Origin: Mesostigma viride
Lineage: Eukaryota; Streptophyta; Mesostigmatophyceae; Mesostigmatales; Mesostigmataceae
Direction of reading: 5' to 3'
NCBI GenBank assembly: GCA_009746045.1
Contig: RPFO01000156.1
Span: forward strand, 1,987,345-2,051,344
Length of the DNA: 64,000 nucleotides
Shown here: piece by piece, positions 10,537 to 19,770 of the stretch
Position numbering within the stretch: position 1 is the stretch's first letter
Layout: each line of letters starts with the position of its first letter
Notes under the pieces: model-generated
Database searches by the model: none
What the model saw: the letters and a program-made list of their open reading frames with translations, nothing else
What the model was told of the DNA's origin: nothing
Position numbers and translations under genes: made by a program

Positions 10537-11352
10537 TAGTACGAGTTAAGAACGCCCAGCGAGCGTGAGCTCCTGGTCTTTCACACGGCGAGATGAGCCA
10601 AAGTTGCAAGGCAGCAACCTTTAACCCGTGCACCAAGTCACGACCACATGCAGTGGTCACTTCCACGTCCAATGTGGGCACCCACGGTTCGTGCTTGCCA
10701 ACAAGATAGCTTGCTTATCCCCATGACCAAGCTATATCCTTCTTTGTTGTTCCTCGCTCCCATCGGCGTGACGATGCACGTTGCAGGCTTGCTACCAAAT
10801 CCCCAACGTCCACTGACATCAGTGCAGAGCCAGGAGGAGCTGGATTTGCCTAGACACCTGCAAACTAGGAAGTACCTGTCACAAGCCTGCAAGGCCTAGT
10901 ATCCTTGCAGCCTTGTGCCAGCTCCAATACCCCACCAGTCACAGGCTGCTGCTCCTCCTGGTCTACGTGGACCACAGTCACGTGATGGACAGGCTAAGCC
11001 TGTGCAGGCCCGACCTGCCACGTGTCCTGCCCACTATACCAGAGGACTGCACCCTTGTCGGCCGCGGACGGCTAGGACTTTGGGACCTCATAACTTTCTT
11101 GTCCCTTGTCTGTTTCAGGCGGTCAGCACGGCGTTGGAAAGGTCTTTCCCAACTGCATCCGCTTATAGCATATTGGCCTCCCAAAATGCTAACTGTAGCC
11201 CTCTGCTACGGTTGGCCGTCGGGGTGCCGCCAGCATCCCGTTTCGTTTAAGTGGCCAGCCGGAGCGGCTGCTTAGGTTTTAGCGGGCAAGTGTTCGAAGC
11301 GCGTCATTGGTGAATTACTCGGGAACTTGGGTTTCCCCGCGAAACTCCAACC
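10537..11352. other. no gene recognised
   Basis: Two medium plus-strand frames occur (10648-10899, 10913-11275), but they have no conserved motif and overlap equally open frames. They are not accepted as genes. Confidence 0.45.
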
Positions 11353-11664
11353 GCACGTTCAGATTTCCAAATCTCAAGTAAAGTTCGGCGCAACTTTCTG
11401 AACGGGGGCAGTTGACGAGCAGCATTCCTCCGGACGAATGAATTGCGTTCCATACTTGCGCAAAATTTTGAAAGGTAGCTTGCGTGCAGCCCTACTAAAA
11501 TTTGCGCGCACGTTCAGATTTCCAAATCTCAAGTAAATTTCGGCGGAACATTCTGAACGGGGGTAGTTGGCGGGCAGCGTTCCTCCAGACGAATGAAATG
11601 CGTTCCATACTAGCGCAAAATTTTGAAAGGTAGCTTGCGTGCAGCCCTACTAAAATTTGCGCAA
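11353..11664. repeat. 156-bp tandem duplication
   Basis: Two copies (11353-11508, 11509-11664) beginning GCACGTTCAGATTTCC and ending in CTACTAAAATTTGCG, about 93% identical by eye. Confidence 0.9.
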
Positions 11665-11665
11665 A

Positions 11666-11860
11666 GTGTGGGACTGAAAATTCGTAACGGAAAATGTTTG
11701 GTAGTTGCCGTCACTTCCTCTTGTGCAAACGTGTGGGAGTGAAAATTCGTAACGGAAACTTTTTGGTAGTTGCCGTCACTTCATTTTGCGCGAGTGTTGG
11801 GCTGAAAATTCGTAACGGAAAATGTTTGGTAGTTGCCGTCACTTCCTTTGGTTCGACTGA
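11666..11860. repeat. 63-65-bp tandem repeat, three copies
   Basis: Units at 11666, 11731 and 11794 share GAAAATTCGTAACGGAAAMT and TTGGTAGTTGCCGTCACTTC. A partial fourth unit (ACTGAAAATTCGCTG) follows. Confidence 0.9.
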
Positions 11861-12296
11861 AAATTCGCTGAAATTCGCTGAATTCGTACCGTATCCTAAT
11901 TTTTAGTACCTCGAAGTGACGGGGCACCTAAAAATTTGCCCACAAGTACACTTGGCAGCGCGCTCACTGGGAAAAATTGTACAGCCGCTCCGGCGGGCCA
12001 CTTGAACGAATTGTAATGAGAGCCGCCACTGGCGCGTTCGACGCGCCCTGCGATCCTTGGCCTTGATCATCATCTGAATCATGAGGATCCCCTGCTGGCC
12101 CTCCACCGCGTCCATCTCGCCCATCCATATCTGCGCCGCGCCGGTTGTCGAAGCCGATCCCGCGACCCCGCTGGTCAGACGCTCCTTCGCTTGCCTGGGC
12201 TTGGTTCAGGTCCATGCAACTCAGCCAACTGGCCAAGCAGCATACAGTGCAATATGTTATACAACTGAACCAAAGGCGAATGACAAGTGTCACACA

Positions 12297-12929
12297 CTAG
12301 TCAAGACCGTAGCGCTCCCCCGCTGGTGCCCACCGGTTCTCCTTATCGCCGTCGCTGCCGCTGCCGCTGCTGCCGCTGTCGCTCGTGAGGCGTGGCACGT
12401 CGCTGCCACTGCCCCCCTCGTTGACCCGCTGTCGGCCCGGTATGACTGCGTCGTCACCGCTGGTATAATATACCGGTGACAACCCGTCGTCTGCGCCCCT
12501 CGGGTTATATCTCGCCGGCGTTCCGCGCTCCTCGTCGGACAGGTTCTCGACCTCTACTGCGTCGGCTTCGTCGCCGAAGTAGTCGTTGTCACGCCCGCGA
12601 TTGGCGAAGTACCCCCACCGTGTTACAGCTGCAGGGGGACGGGGTATATCACGAAGTTGAACTCGCAACCACTCCTGATTTACGCTGTCGACAAATCTGT
12701 CGACGCCCGTTGCACGTTGAAGCCCCGCGATGGCTGCCTCACCCTGCCCGATCCTGGAGACCCGCCTGAAGCGCTCCGCTGCTCGCCGCCCCAGCCGAAC
12801 TGGCCCCGCTGCAATCCCCTCGCTCCCGACTGCGCCCTCGAAAGCACGACGTGCGCCCAGGCCTACCGGCCGCCGTCTGCGCGAGCTCTTGACGCACAAC
12901 TGTTGTGATATTGCAGATCTCGCAGTCAC
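12297..12929 (-). pseudogene. minus-strand coding region interrupted by the copia insertion
   Basis: The open frame reads leftward from inside the 5' LTR; its genuine part begins at 12895 (VKSSRRRRPVGLGARRAF) and ends in a Ser/Asp/Gly-rich tail at 12297. The first residues (MTARSAISQQ) are encoded by the LTR and are therefore an artefact. Before insertion the coding region would have continued from the right flank (19472-19770), which also reads as protein on the minus strand. No domain is recognised. The composition (Arg-rich helix, then an acidic Ser-rich tail) matches the frame at 9355-10197. Confidence 0.45.
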
Positions 12930-13400
12930 TACTTGAATTGGTACGGAATTTGGTACGCCGATATTTGGGCTATTGCGTGTCTGAGCGTTGTCGGAATTTC
13001 AGGGGTGCGCAATCTGACTTTACTTCTTGCGTTTGTCAATATTGTCCGTTGGCTAGGGCTTATGTGGTCGAATCTCGGTGATGCTATTTTCGGTGGTGAC
13101 GGCTTATGCGTTTGTGGTCCTGGAACGGTTGTGACTGTTGGTTGGTTGGTACTCGGCCGGTGGTTTAATGTTTTGTGGGCGGCGCTGAATGGATCAGTGT
13201 AGCGCCGCAGGTCCTGTCACTACTGCTTGGCGTGCTAGGATGACAAAAGCCGACAAAAGTGGTGCGAACGTAACATTGACGGTATTCCACTGTTAATGGC
13301 GTACGTGAGCTACAAAGAGGTCGGGGGCTTGTGCTGAGCGCGTCAGATTATTGAATTTTCCGTCAAGAAATTTTCTATTCAATATCCATTTAATACAACA
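12901..13400 (+). repeat. 5' LTR of the copia element
   Basis: 500 bp, TGTTGTGATATT..AATACAACA, with an inverted TGTTGT/ACAACA at its ends. It appears identical to 18967-19466. A 90-aa open frame inside both LTRs is read only because the LTRs are identical and is not taken as a gene. Confidence 0.95.
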
Positions 13401-13439
13401 TGTACTAGAAGTGGGTCGTTGCTTGCAATCTGGTGGAAA

Positions 13440-14660
13440 ATGGAGAATGCTGGGGAGAAACGGAAACGGGAACATGAAGAGGGATTATCTATCAAAAGAG
13501 AAAAGGATTTAATTGAACTGTGCAAGCTGCGTGTCGGCAGTATTCCCAGCGACGCATCCTTCAAGATAGTAGAGGACTACCTGGAACGTTTTGAAGCGTT
13601 TGTTAAGGAGCGTGGTGGTATGGTCAAGGACATTTATGGGCTTTTCAGAGACGCCGGCATGTTCCACGGCTCCAATGATATCCTGGTAAACTGCCTGCGC
13701 ACATGCCGCGACGAAAAGGTAAAACCTGAGGCCATCGCAGGTAGGTTGAGGAAGGTGCTTCTGGAGTCTATCTCCTCTGCCAAGGCCAGGCATGTGGCCA
13801 TCTACAGGTGGGTGCCACAGCGGCCTTACACCCTAGATCTGCAAGCTTTGCGTAATGCCCGGAATGAGAGTGAGAAAGCGGGGGTAAAGGTGCAGGAGAT
13901 GGCCGTGATCGACCACTATGTGCGCAATGCTAAGGGTCTAGATCTGCAGAACACCATGTCCGCCTTGCAAAGAGAGAAAGCAGAAGAGAATCTGAACAGC
14001 GCAATTGAGGTCATATCTAGGATCGTGGAGGCGGAGGAGAGGGATATGATAGCCCAGCTGCGTGCACAGGGCAAATTGTCTGCAGATGGATTGCTCTTGC
14101 CTGCCACACCTGCCCCGGCCCCCAACTCCATCCCCTTGCAGCCCACAAGTGCCACACTGCAGGATACTGGCAGGATTGCAGTGGTGCAGACCGGGGCAGC
14201 TGGAAGCAACAGTGCAGCCAGCGCCGGGGATACAGGCGGAGCAGCTGGGGCGGACCGGCAGCGGGGTGGTCAACCCAAGCGGGGTGGCAAGGCTGGTGCA
14301 GCGTCAGGGAGGCGCGGCATGGGAGGTCCACCTGCAAGGTGGCAGAGTAAGTTCCCACAGAGGCACCGCGGTAACAATGCACCACAGCAGCAGCAGCAGG
14401 TGCAGCAATCACAGCAACAGCAGCCGCTAGGTGCAGCACGGCAGCAGCGACCGCCTAGCTTGTGCTTTGTTTGTGGTCGTGAGGGCCATCAGGCTGCACA
14501 GTGCTACAACCGTCACAAGAACAGTCTGCCTGCACAGCAGCCACCGCGCAGCAGTAGCAATACACGCGGGCCTGCTCTTTGCCACCGCTGCAATCAGCCC
14601 GGTCACTTCGCCCGGGATGTTCATCTCTGCCCGGCAGCCCAGGGCGGGCGCCGGCAGTGA
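13440..14660 (+). CDS. gag: copia Gag polyprotein
   Basis: About 406 residues from ATG 13440 (MENAGEKRKREHEEG; the frame is open from 13419 but without an ATG). The first 220 residues form a charged helical capsid region (RLRKVLLESISSAKARHV, ISRIVEAEERDMIAQL). Then comes a Pro/Gly/Gln-rich linker with a CAG-type Gln run at about 14384-14430. Two zinc knuckles follow: CFVCGREGHQAAQC is a perfect C-x2-C-x4-H-x4-C, while CHRCNQPGHFARDV has Val in place of the last Cys. The knuckles bind genomic RNA during packaging into virus-like particles. The frame ends at a UGA that is the only stop before pol. Confidence 0.9.
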   Translation: MENAGEKRKREHEEGLSIKREKDLIELCKLRVGSIPSDASFKIVEDYLERFEAFVKERGGMVKDIYGLFRDAGMFHGSNDILVNCLRTCRDEKVKPEAIAGRLRKVLLESISSAKARHVAIYRWVPQRPYTLDLQALRNARNESEKAGVKVQEMAVIDHYVRNAKGLDLQNTMSALQREKAEENLNSAIEVISRIVEAEERDMIAQLRAQGKLSADGLLLPATPAPAPNSIPLQPTSATLQDTGRIAVVQTGAAGSNSAASAGDTGGAAGADRQRGGQPKRGGKAGAASGRRGMGGPPARWQSKFPQRHRGNNAPQQQQQVQQSQQQQPLGAARQQRPPSLCFVCGREGHQAAQCYNRHKNSLPAQQPPRSSSNTRGPALCHRCNQPGHFARDVHLCPAAQGGRRQ

Positions 14661-14664
14661 CTAG
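14658..14664 (+). promoter_or_regulatory. candidate stop-codon readthrough signal UGA-CUA-G
   Basis: The gag stop is TGA followed directly by CTAG, the context known from other eukaryotic mRNAs and viruses to promote UGA readthrough. The downstream frame is the same as gag and stays open for about 1300 codons. Readthrough would therefore make a Gag-Pol fusion without any frameshift. The function is inferred from context. Confidence 0.65.
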
Positions 14665-17600
14665 TAGGGCAGGGCGGGCTGGATGGTAGTGAGGAAGGGA
14701 ATTTGCGGGCTGGTGCGGAAGGGGAGGCCAGTCCGACCCACCAGGTGTTCTCACCCCACCTGGGTGCCCAGGTAGCAGCGATGGTTGGTACCGCTGGTGA
14801 GGTGGGGGACTCCTCTGGGCACGGGGTAGTAGCGGAAGGGGAAGCAGCTACACCTCTGGGGACGGGGACAACGGGGGTTGGAGGTAGCCTGGCAGGCGTA
14901 CACGCTGCCGGGGGCGGGCTCCCTATAGTGGGCAATTCCTCAACACACCCAGCTTTGGCAAAAGGCTCGCCATGCAGTGACGTGTCTGGTCCTGGTGAGG
15001 TGCTTAGTGTGTGGGAGATCGGTGTACGGCTGCATAGGCGGCTAGGTCATGGTCATGCGTCAGAACAGTGGGCATCTGCGTTAGGGTTTCCGGAGCTGGT
15101 GGCAGCCTGTAAGGAGGTATGGCAGCGATGTGGCCACTGTCAGCGCAATGCACCCAAGCCGCGTAGGTTCCATGCACGCACACCCGAGTTGGAGAGAGGC
15201 CGTATACAGTGCGATGTGCTGACCTATGACAAGAAGCAGTATGTGCTGGGGGTAGCAAGGTTCTCTAGGATGAAGGTGATAGAGCCGTTGAACCGCATGT
15301 TCAAAGAGGACCTGGCGGCTGCCCTGCTGCAGGTTAAGTCAAGGTTTGCTGTAGTATCGGCGATAGAGTGCGACCAACAGTTTGAGTGTTGTAGGGGAGT
15401 GGCTGGCTTGGAGCAGATAGAAATAGCTGGCGCAGCTGACCATGAGCATCAGGGGCTGGTGGAGCGGCACATCCAGACCTCAAAGTATGTCATGTTAGCG
15501 CTAGGGCAGATGAACTCCAAGTCATATCGCGAGCAGGCTTTCTGGTGTAGGAAGGTAGAGGATCACCTGAATAATCGTGTGCTGTGCAGGGTAGAAGGGG
15601 AGGACGGTATCGTAGCGGTGACCCCTCGTGGACTTGAAATGGCTCTGCTGCCAGCTGAGGTGGTGGAGGCCTACAGGGACCATCTGTGTGACCGTTACCT
15701 GCGTATGGCACAGCTTGATCTGCGCAGAGGACTAGTGTACTTGCCAGTGGAGGGAGCGAGGGTGTGGGCCTATAGGGAAGGGCCTATGGGCCATCGTGGC
15801 CAGTGGGAGGGCCCTGGCGTGGTCACGGAGGTAGATCCGGATCACATGCTGGCCGAGGTAGCGCTTGAGGAGCGCACTCGAGTCCGGCTTCTGGCCTGGA
15901 AGCATCTCCGCCCCTACTATGATGGGCTGGGGCCGCCAGACCCGCCCATTGATGATGAGTCAGAGGACTCCAGTGCGCAGACTGGAGGGGAGGTGGGGGA
16001 TCCTGGAGGGGCGGTAGAGGGGCTGAGGGAGAAGGAAGGGCCTGATCAGCTGGCTTCCTCCTCTCTTCTGCCGAGCGCTGGGTTGCCGGCGCTCGACGGC
16101 AGTCCAGCCAGTGGTGGGCACGGCGGGTTGGGGGTTGCCCCACCTGCAGGGGGCCGAGACGAGCAGAGCGCGGCGATGTTGGCCCGCATCATCGAGCGGC
16201 TGCAGCGGGGCCGACAACGTGTTGCGACGAGGGAGCAAGGACTGTCGGTGCCCAGCGAGCCACGGACCGGTGTGGCAGTGATGCCGACCGCAGGTGGAGA
16301 GTCACGGGCCGGCGGTGCTGGCGCGCCGACCGCAGGTGATGGCCAGCAGGGTGGTGACTTTGGGGCAGCAGCAAGTATGAGCTATGCAGCGCCGGGTGGG
16401 GGCGAGCCTGAGGGAAGCGGCAATGCTGCCGAGGAGATTGGTAAGGCGGGTAAGAATAGGGCTTCTGTGTCCAAGCTGGTCGATTGGGGCCAGAGCGCTC
16501 TAGCTGGTTGTAGGCTGGAGGTGGATACGGATGCTGCTGTGTGTCTGCTGGGTGAGGGTGTGGCTCGTCATTTCCCCATGCGTGATTCCAAGTGGCAGTT
16601 TGTACAGGACTTTTCGGGTGTGGTCAAGGTGCGAGTCATTGGAGAGGTCATGTTGACTATTCTGGGACGCGAGACGCCGTTCTGTGTAGTGCAGGGATAC
16701 GATGGTCCTGCTATATTGGGGTTACCATTCCTCAATCATCCCGATGTGCAGATACAGAGCACTCGTCTGACTAGAGTGGGGCATGGGTCGATTGAGCTCG
16801 AGGGCTACAAGTCAATTCAGCCACTTAGTCGCATCTGCACCACAGTAGCCAGGTTGGCAGCCTTGTCTGGCACTGAGGGGGTGGCGTGGGGACCAGATCT
16901 CCCGCCGGCTGTAGACTTGGTGCTACCGGCATTGTTGCACCCCTCTAGCATAGGCATCACCAAGAGAGATATCGCAGCCCACTCGCCTATAGACTGGGAT
17001 GAACTGGTCAGGCAGATGTCCACGCCCAGTGGGTTTTCGTCATGGTGGTGTGCTTTCCGTAGGGCCGTGGAGGAGTGGCAGGGCTACGGTGTGTATGAGC
17101 CACTGGACGAGGTACCTGAGGGGGCAAGGGTGCTGCCCCTCAAGATGGTGCTGTCGCATAAGGTGAAGGGGGGTGTGGAAATTTGCTATGTCAGGCCTGT
17201 GTCACAAGAGTTCTCGGGCACGAGTGAGCTTGCGAGGGAGGAACTGTACACGCCTGGTCTTGCTTGGGATAGCTTCCGGGTACTTAGTATGATCCTCTTA
17301 GGTTTCCTGGATGAGGGCAGGGACTATGCTTGTGGCTCGGTTGATATCAAGCGGGCGTTCCCCAACTCGAGTGAGGAGGTGTTTGATGAGGTACGGGGTG
17401 AGACATCGCCACTGGTGGTGGTGGCTCCGCCTTTCTGGCGGGAAGTGGTGATGGCCAGGTTTATGGGGCTACGCAAGGCAATAGAGGGTCTCCAGAGCGC
17501 GTCGATAGTGTGGCGGACTACGCTGGTACGCAAGCTCAACGAGATAGCCTCCTTTGAGGTGTCCCCATTTGATCCATCGCTGTTTGTCACTCACACACCC

Positions 17601-18563
17601 TCTGGACCTATGTTTGTTCAGCTCCATGGGGATGACCTGCGTGTGATTGCGCCTCGTGCTGACCTACATCAGTTCTATGCGGCGGTTGCGGAGCGGTTCC
17701 CAGTGGGTGAGTTACAGCTGTTGGAGCCAGGTAAGCCACGAGTGTTCTGCGGTGTCCTGCAAACCATGAGTGTGGTGCAGGGCAAGTATCAGTTGCACCT
17801 GAGTATGCCCAGTGAGTATTGCGAGAAGCTGGTGATGGGAGTGGATGAGTGGTGTGACAAGGGATTGTGGAGCCGGTTGCGTGGCAAGCTTGGTTGGATG
17901 GCGACGGTGTGCGCGCCTGACCTACTTGTGCTCAGCAGGACTGTAGATGAGGTGCTTGCTCCCATCCCTCCCTCAGTGGTGAAGCAGTATGTCCGCTCGA
18001 GCCCTGGTGTTGTGTTGTCCGGGCTGAGCTTATCCCGACCAGTTACTCTGCACTGTTTCGCCGACACCTCTGGTGAGGGTCGGGAGGTCACCCGGGTACG
18101 AGCACGCATGGGTGGTCTGTCTGTCTTGGCTAACTCTGATGGCAATGCATCCTTGTGTGCGTGGTACTCTCGCTTGTGCCGGAGGGTGGCTGCTGGCTCG
18201 GATACTAACGAGTGTCGTGGTGTATGCGAATGTATCAAGAATTCGATGTATCTCGAACAGTTTCTGCGCTGGTTGGGTGGGCGGTTGAGTGTGCATTTGG
18301 TGCTGACCACCACTGTTCACACCGACAGCCAGCCGTTGGTGAGTTTCATTCTGAACGCGCTGTCCCGGACGCGCGATCTTGACTTCCTTCTTTTGAAGGA
18401 GTTATCTTACGCTGTGAGCGTGCTCCACATGCCTGGGAAGCTCAACCCCGCTGACGCTGTGACCAAGCTGTTCTCGGCGGCCCGTGAGCAGTACGGGATT
18501 CTGCGGATGGTCATGGCTGGTGCCCTGGGCGACTTGCGGGGACTGCTGAGTGGCACATTGTGA
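14661..18563 (+). CDS. pol: copia Pol: integrase, protease-like, RT, RNase H
   Basis: The frame is in phase with gag and has no ATG near its start, which supports readthrough. In order: HHCC zinc domain (LHRRLGHG ... CGHC, ~15030-15145); integrase core with Asp in IQCDVL (~15213), Asp in ECDQQFE (~15373) and Glu in GLVERHIQ (~15461); a long Gly/Pro-rich linker; a retropepsin-like block, VDTDAAVCLL (~16520) and AILGLPFL (~16713); RT with VDIKRAF (~17343) and HGDD at 17625-17636 in place of the usual YVDD; and RNase H with FADTSGEG, a central Glu (NECRGVCE) and HTDSQPLV, ending in the copia signature LNPADAVTKL. Protease after integrase is not the classical copia order. The DTD instead of DTG or DSG at the protease active site may be a point mutation. 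Confidence 0.92.
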   Translation, partial: LVGQGGLDGSEEGNLRAGAEGEASPTHQVFSPHLGAQVAAMVGTAGEVGDSSGHGVVAEGEAATPLGTGTTGVGGSLAGVHAAGGGLPIVGNSSTHPALAKGSPCSDVSGPGEVLSVWEIGVRLHRRLGHGHASEQWASALGFPELVAACKEVWQRCGHCQRNAPKPRRFHARTPELERGRIQCDVLTYDKKQYVLGVARFSRMKVIEPLNRMFKEDLAAALLQVKSRFAVVSAIECDQQFECCRGVAGLEQIEIAGAADHEHQGLVERHIQTSKYVMLALGQMNSKSYREQAFWCRKVEDHLNNRVLCRVEGEDGIVAVTPRGLEMALLPAEVVEAYRDHLCDRYLRMAQLDLRRGLVYLPVEGARVWAYREGPMGHRGQWEGPGVVTEVDPDHMLAEVALEERTRVRLLAWKHLRPYYDGLGPPDPPIDDESEDSSAQTGGEVGDPGGAVEGLREKEGPDQLASSSLLPSAGLPALDGSPASGGHGGLGVAPPAGGRDEQSAAMLARIIERLQRGRQRVATREQGLSVPSEPRTGVAVMPTAGGESRAGGAGAPTAGDGQQGGDFGAAASMSYAAPGGGEPEGSGNAAEEIGKAGKNRASVSKLVDWGQSALAGCRLEVDTDAAVCLLGEGVARHFPMRDSKWQFVQDFSGVVKVRVIGEVMLTILGRETPFCVVQGYDGPAILGLPFLNHPDVQIQSTRLTRVGHGSIELEGYKSIQPLSRICTTVARLAALSGTEGVAWGPDLPPAVDLVLPALLHPSSIGITKRDIAAHSPIDWDELVRQMSTPSGFSSWWCAFRRAVEEWQGYGVYEPLDEVPEGARVLPLKMVLSHKVKGGVEICYVRPVSQEFSGTSELAREELYTPGLAWDSFRVLSMILLGFLDEGRDYACGSVDIKRAFPNSSEEVFDEVRGETSPLVVVAPPFWREVVMARFMGLRKAIEGLQSASIVWRTTLVRKLNEIASFEVSPFDPSLFVTHTPSGPMFVQLHGDDLRVIAPRADLHQFYAAVAERFPVGELQLLEPGKPRVFCGVLQTMSVVQGKYQLHLSMPSEYCEKLVMGVDEWCDKGLWSRLRGKLGWMATVCAPDLLVLSRTVDEVLAPIPPSVVKQYVRSSPGVVLSGLSLSRPVTLHCFADTSGEGREVTRVRARMGGLSVLANSDGNASLCAWYSRLCRRVAAGSDTNECRGVCECIKNSMYLEQFLRWLGGRLSVHLVLTTTVHTDSQPLVSFILNALSRTRDLDFLLLKELSYAVSVLHMPGKLNPADAVTKLFSAAREQYGILRMVMAGALGDLRGLLSGTL

Positions 18564-18966
18564 CCTTGTGGCAAAATCTTTCCAGCAGTTGACCTTTGGA
18601 CCTATCTGTTTGGTGGGCTGGGTATGATCCCTTAACTGAAAAGGGGGACCCGGTACGGTTGGGTTAACTTGGTGGGGCTGTGTCCTTGGTGGGTGTGCGG
18701 TTTTGATGATATGTGTGGATGTGCCGTGACTCAAGGGCGATCGTAATGATCAGTCTTGTGTTCTAGCTTGCTCACAGGACTTACGGCAGACACTGACAGC
18801 TCAACCAGGGCATGAATGGGCGCCAATTAAGGAAGGGGTAGAGACTCCTCTAGTACATAATGCTCTGGATGATGTTGTGCAGTATGGGGAGTGTTTGCTG
18901 GTAGCTCTTGAGTGAGAATATATGGTGTTGATGGATGGGTGACTGCTCGAAAAGAAAATGGGCTGG
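18564..18966 (+). other. 3' untranslated region and polypurine tract of the copia element
   Basis: Non-coding. It ends with the purine-rich run GAAAAGAAAATGGG (about 18950-18963), just before the 3' LTR, which fits the plus-strand primer site. Confidence 0.7.
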
Positions 18967-19466
18967 TGTTGTGATATTGCAGATCTCGCAGTCACTACTT
19001 GAATTGGTACGGAATTTGGTACGCCGATATTTGGGCTATTGCGTGTCTGAGCGTTGTCGGAATTTCAGGGGTGCGCAATCTGACTTTACTTCTTGCGTTT
19101 GTCAATATTGTCCGTTGGCTAGGGCTTATGTGGTCGAATCTCGGTGATGCTATTTTCGGTGGTGACGGCTTATGCGTTTGTGGTCCTGGAACGGTTGTGA
19201 CTGTTGGTTGGTTGGTACTCGGCCGGTGGTTTAATGTTTTGTGGGCGGCGCTGAATGGATCAGTGTAGCGCCGCAGGTCCTGTCACTACTGCTTGGCGTG
19301 CTAGGATGACAAAAGCCGACAAAAGTGGTGCGAACGTAACATTGACGGTATTCCACTGTTAATGGCGTACGTGAGCTACAAAGAGGTCGGGGGCTTGTGC
19401 TGAGCGCGTCAGATTATTGAATTTTCCGTCAAGAAATTTTCTATTCAATATCCATTTAATACAACA
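18967..19466 (+). repeat. 3' LTR of the copia element
   Basis: Copy of 12901-13400, followed by the target duplication ACAAC at 19467-19471. Confidence 0.95.
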
Positions 19467-19471
19467 ACAAC

Positions 19472-19770
19472 CTCGGCCGGTACCTCCGCACCGCCCCGCC
19501 TCGCCACCACTTCCTGCCGCACCAGGTTAACCAAAGGTGTCATGACGGACTGGATGCCAATCAGCCCGTGCAGCTCCTGCTTGATGTCGTCCACGCTGCG
19601 ATGCGCAGGCACGACGATGGTCCGGACGTGTTGCAGAATTCACTCCCAGTCCTCGACTGGCTCGTCGCCAAACTGCGCGAAGTTTCGATCGACGGGCGGA
19701 TCCGATCTGCAAGCAATAAAGATAAGTCTTGCACAATTTGACGCAATTAAGGGGATTCAGCCCCACCAAT
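19472..19770 (-). pseudogene. right-hand remainder of the interrupted minus-strand coding region
   Basis: Reads leftward as protein (QELHGLIGIQSVMTPLVNLV, VVVPAHRSVDDIK), with one in-frame TGA near 19643, towards the LTR junction. It joins the frame at 12297-12900 after removal of the element and one target copy, though with a one-base frame difference. The helical character suits a gag-like protein, but no family is certain. Confidence 0.35.

Larger units (their letters stand above)
12901..19466 (+). mobile_element. complete Ty1/copia-type LTR retrotransposon, 6.57 kb
   Basis: Two 500-bp LTRs (12901-13400, 18967-19466) start TGTTGT and end ACAACA. The whole element is flanked by the 5-bp direct repeat ACAAC (12896-12900 and 19467-19471), a typical copia target duplication. 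Inside are a gag frame, a single in-frame UGA, and a long pol frame. Domain order by motif is gag with CCHC knuckle, integrase, aspartic protease-like, RT, RNase H. Placing integrase before RT identifies the copia branch. The LTRs look identical over the parts I compared, so the insertion is recent. It interrupts a minus-strand coding region. Confidence 0.95.

Noticed and set aside
10913..11275. 120-aa plus-strand frame beginning MCQLQYPTSHRLLLLLVYVD
   Set aside because: Overlaps another similar-length frame and a minus-strand frame, with no recognisable domain.
12933..13202. 90-aa hydrophobic frame inside each copia LTR
   Set aside because: It lies wholly inside the LTR and is identical in both because the LTRs are identical; no homology known to me.
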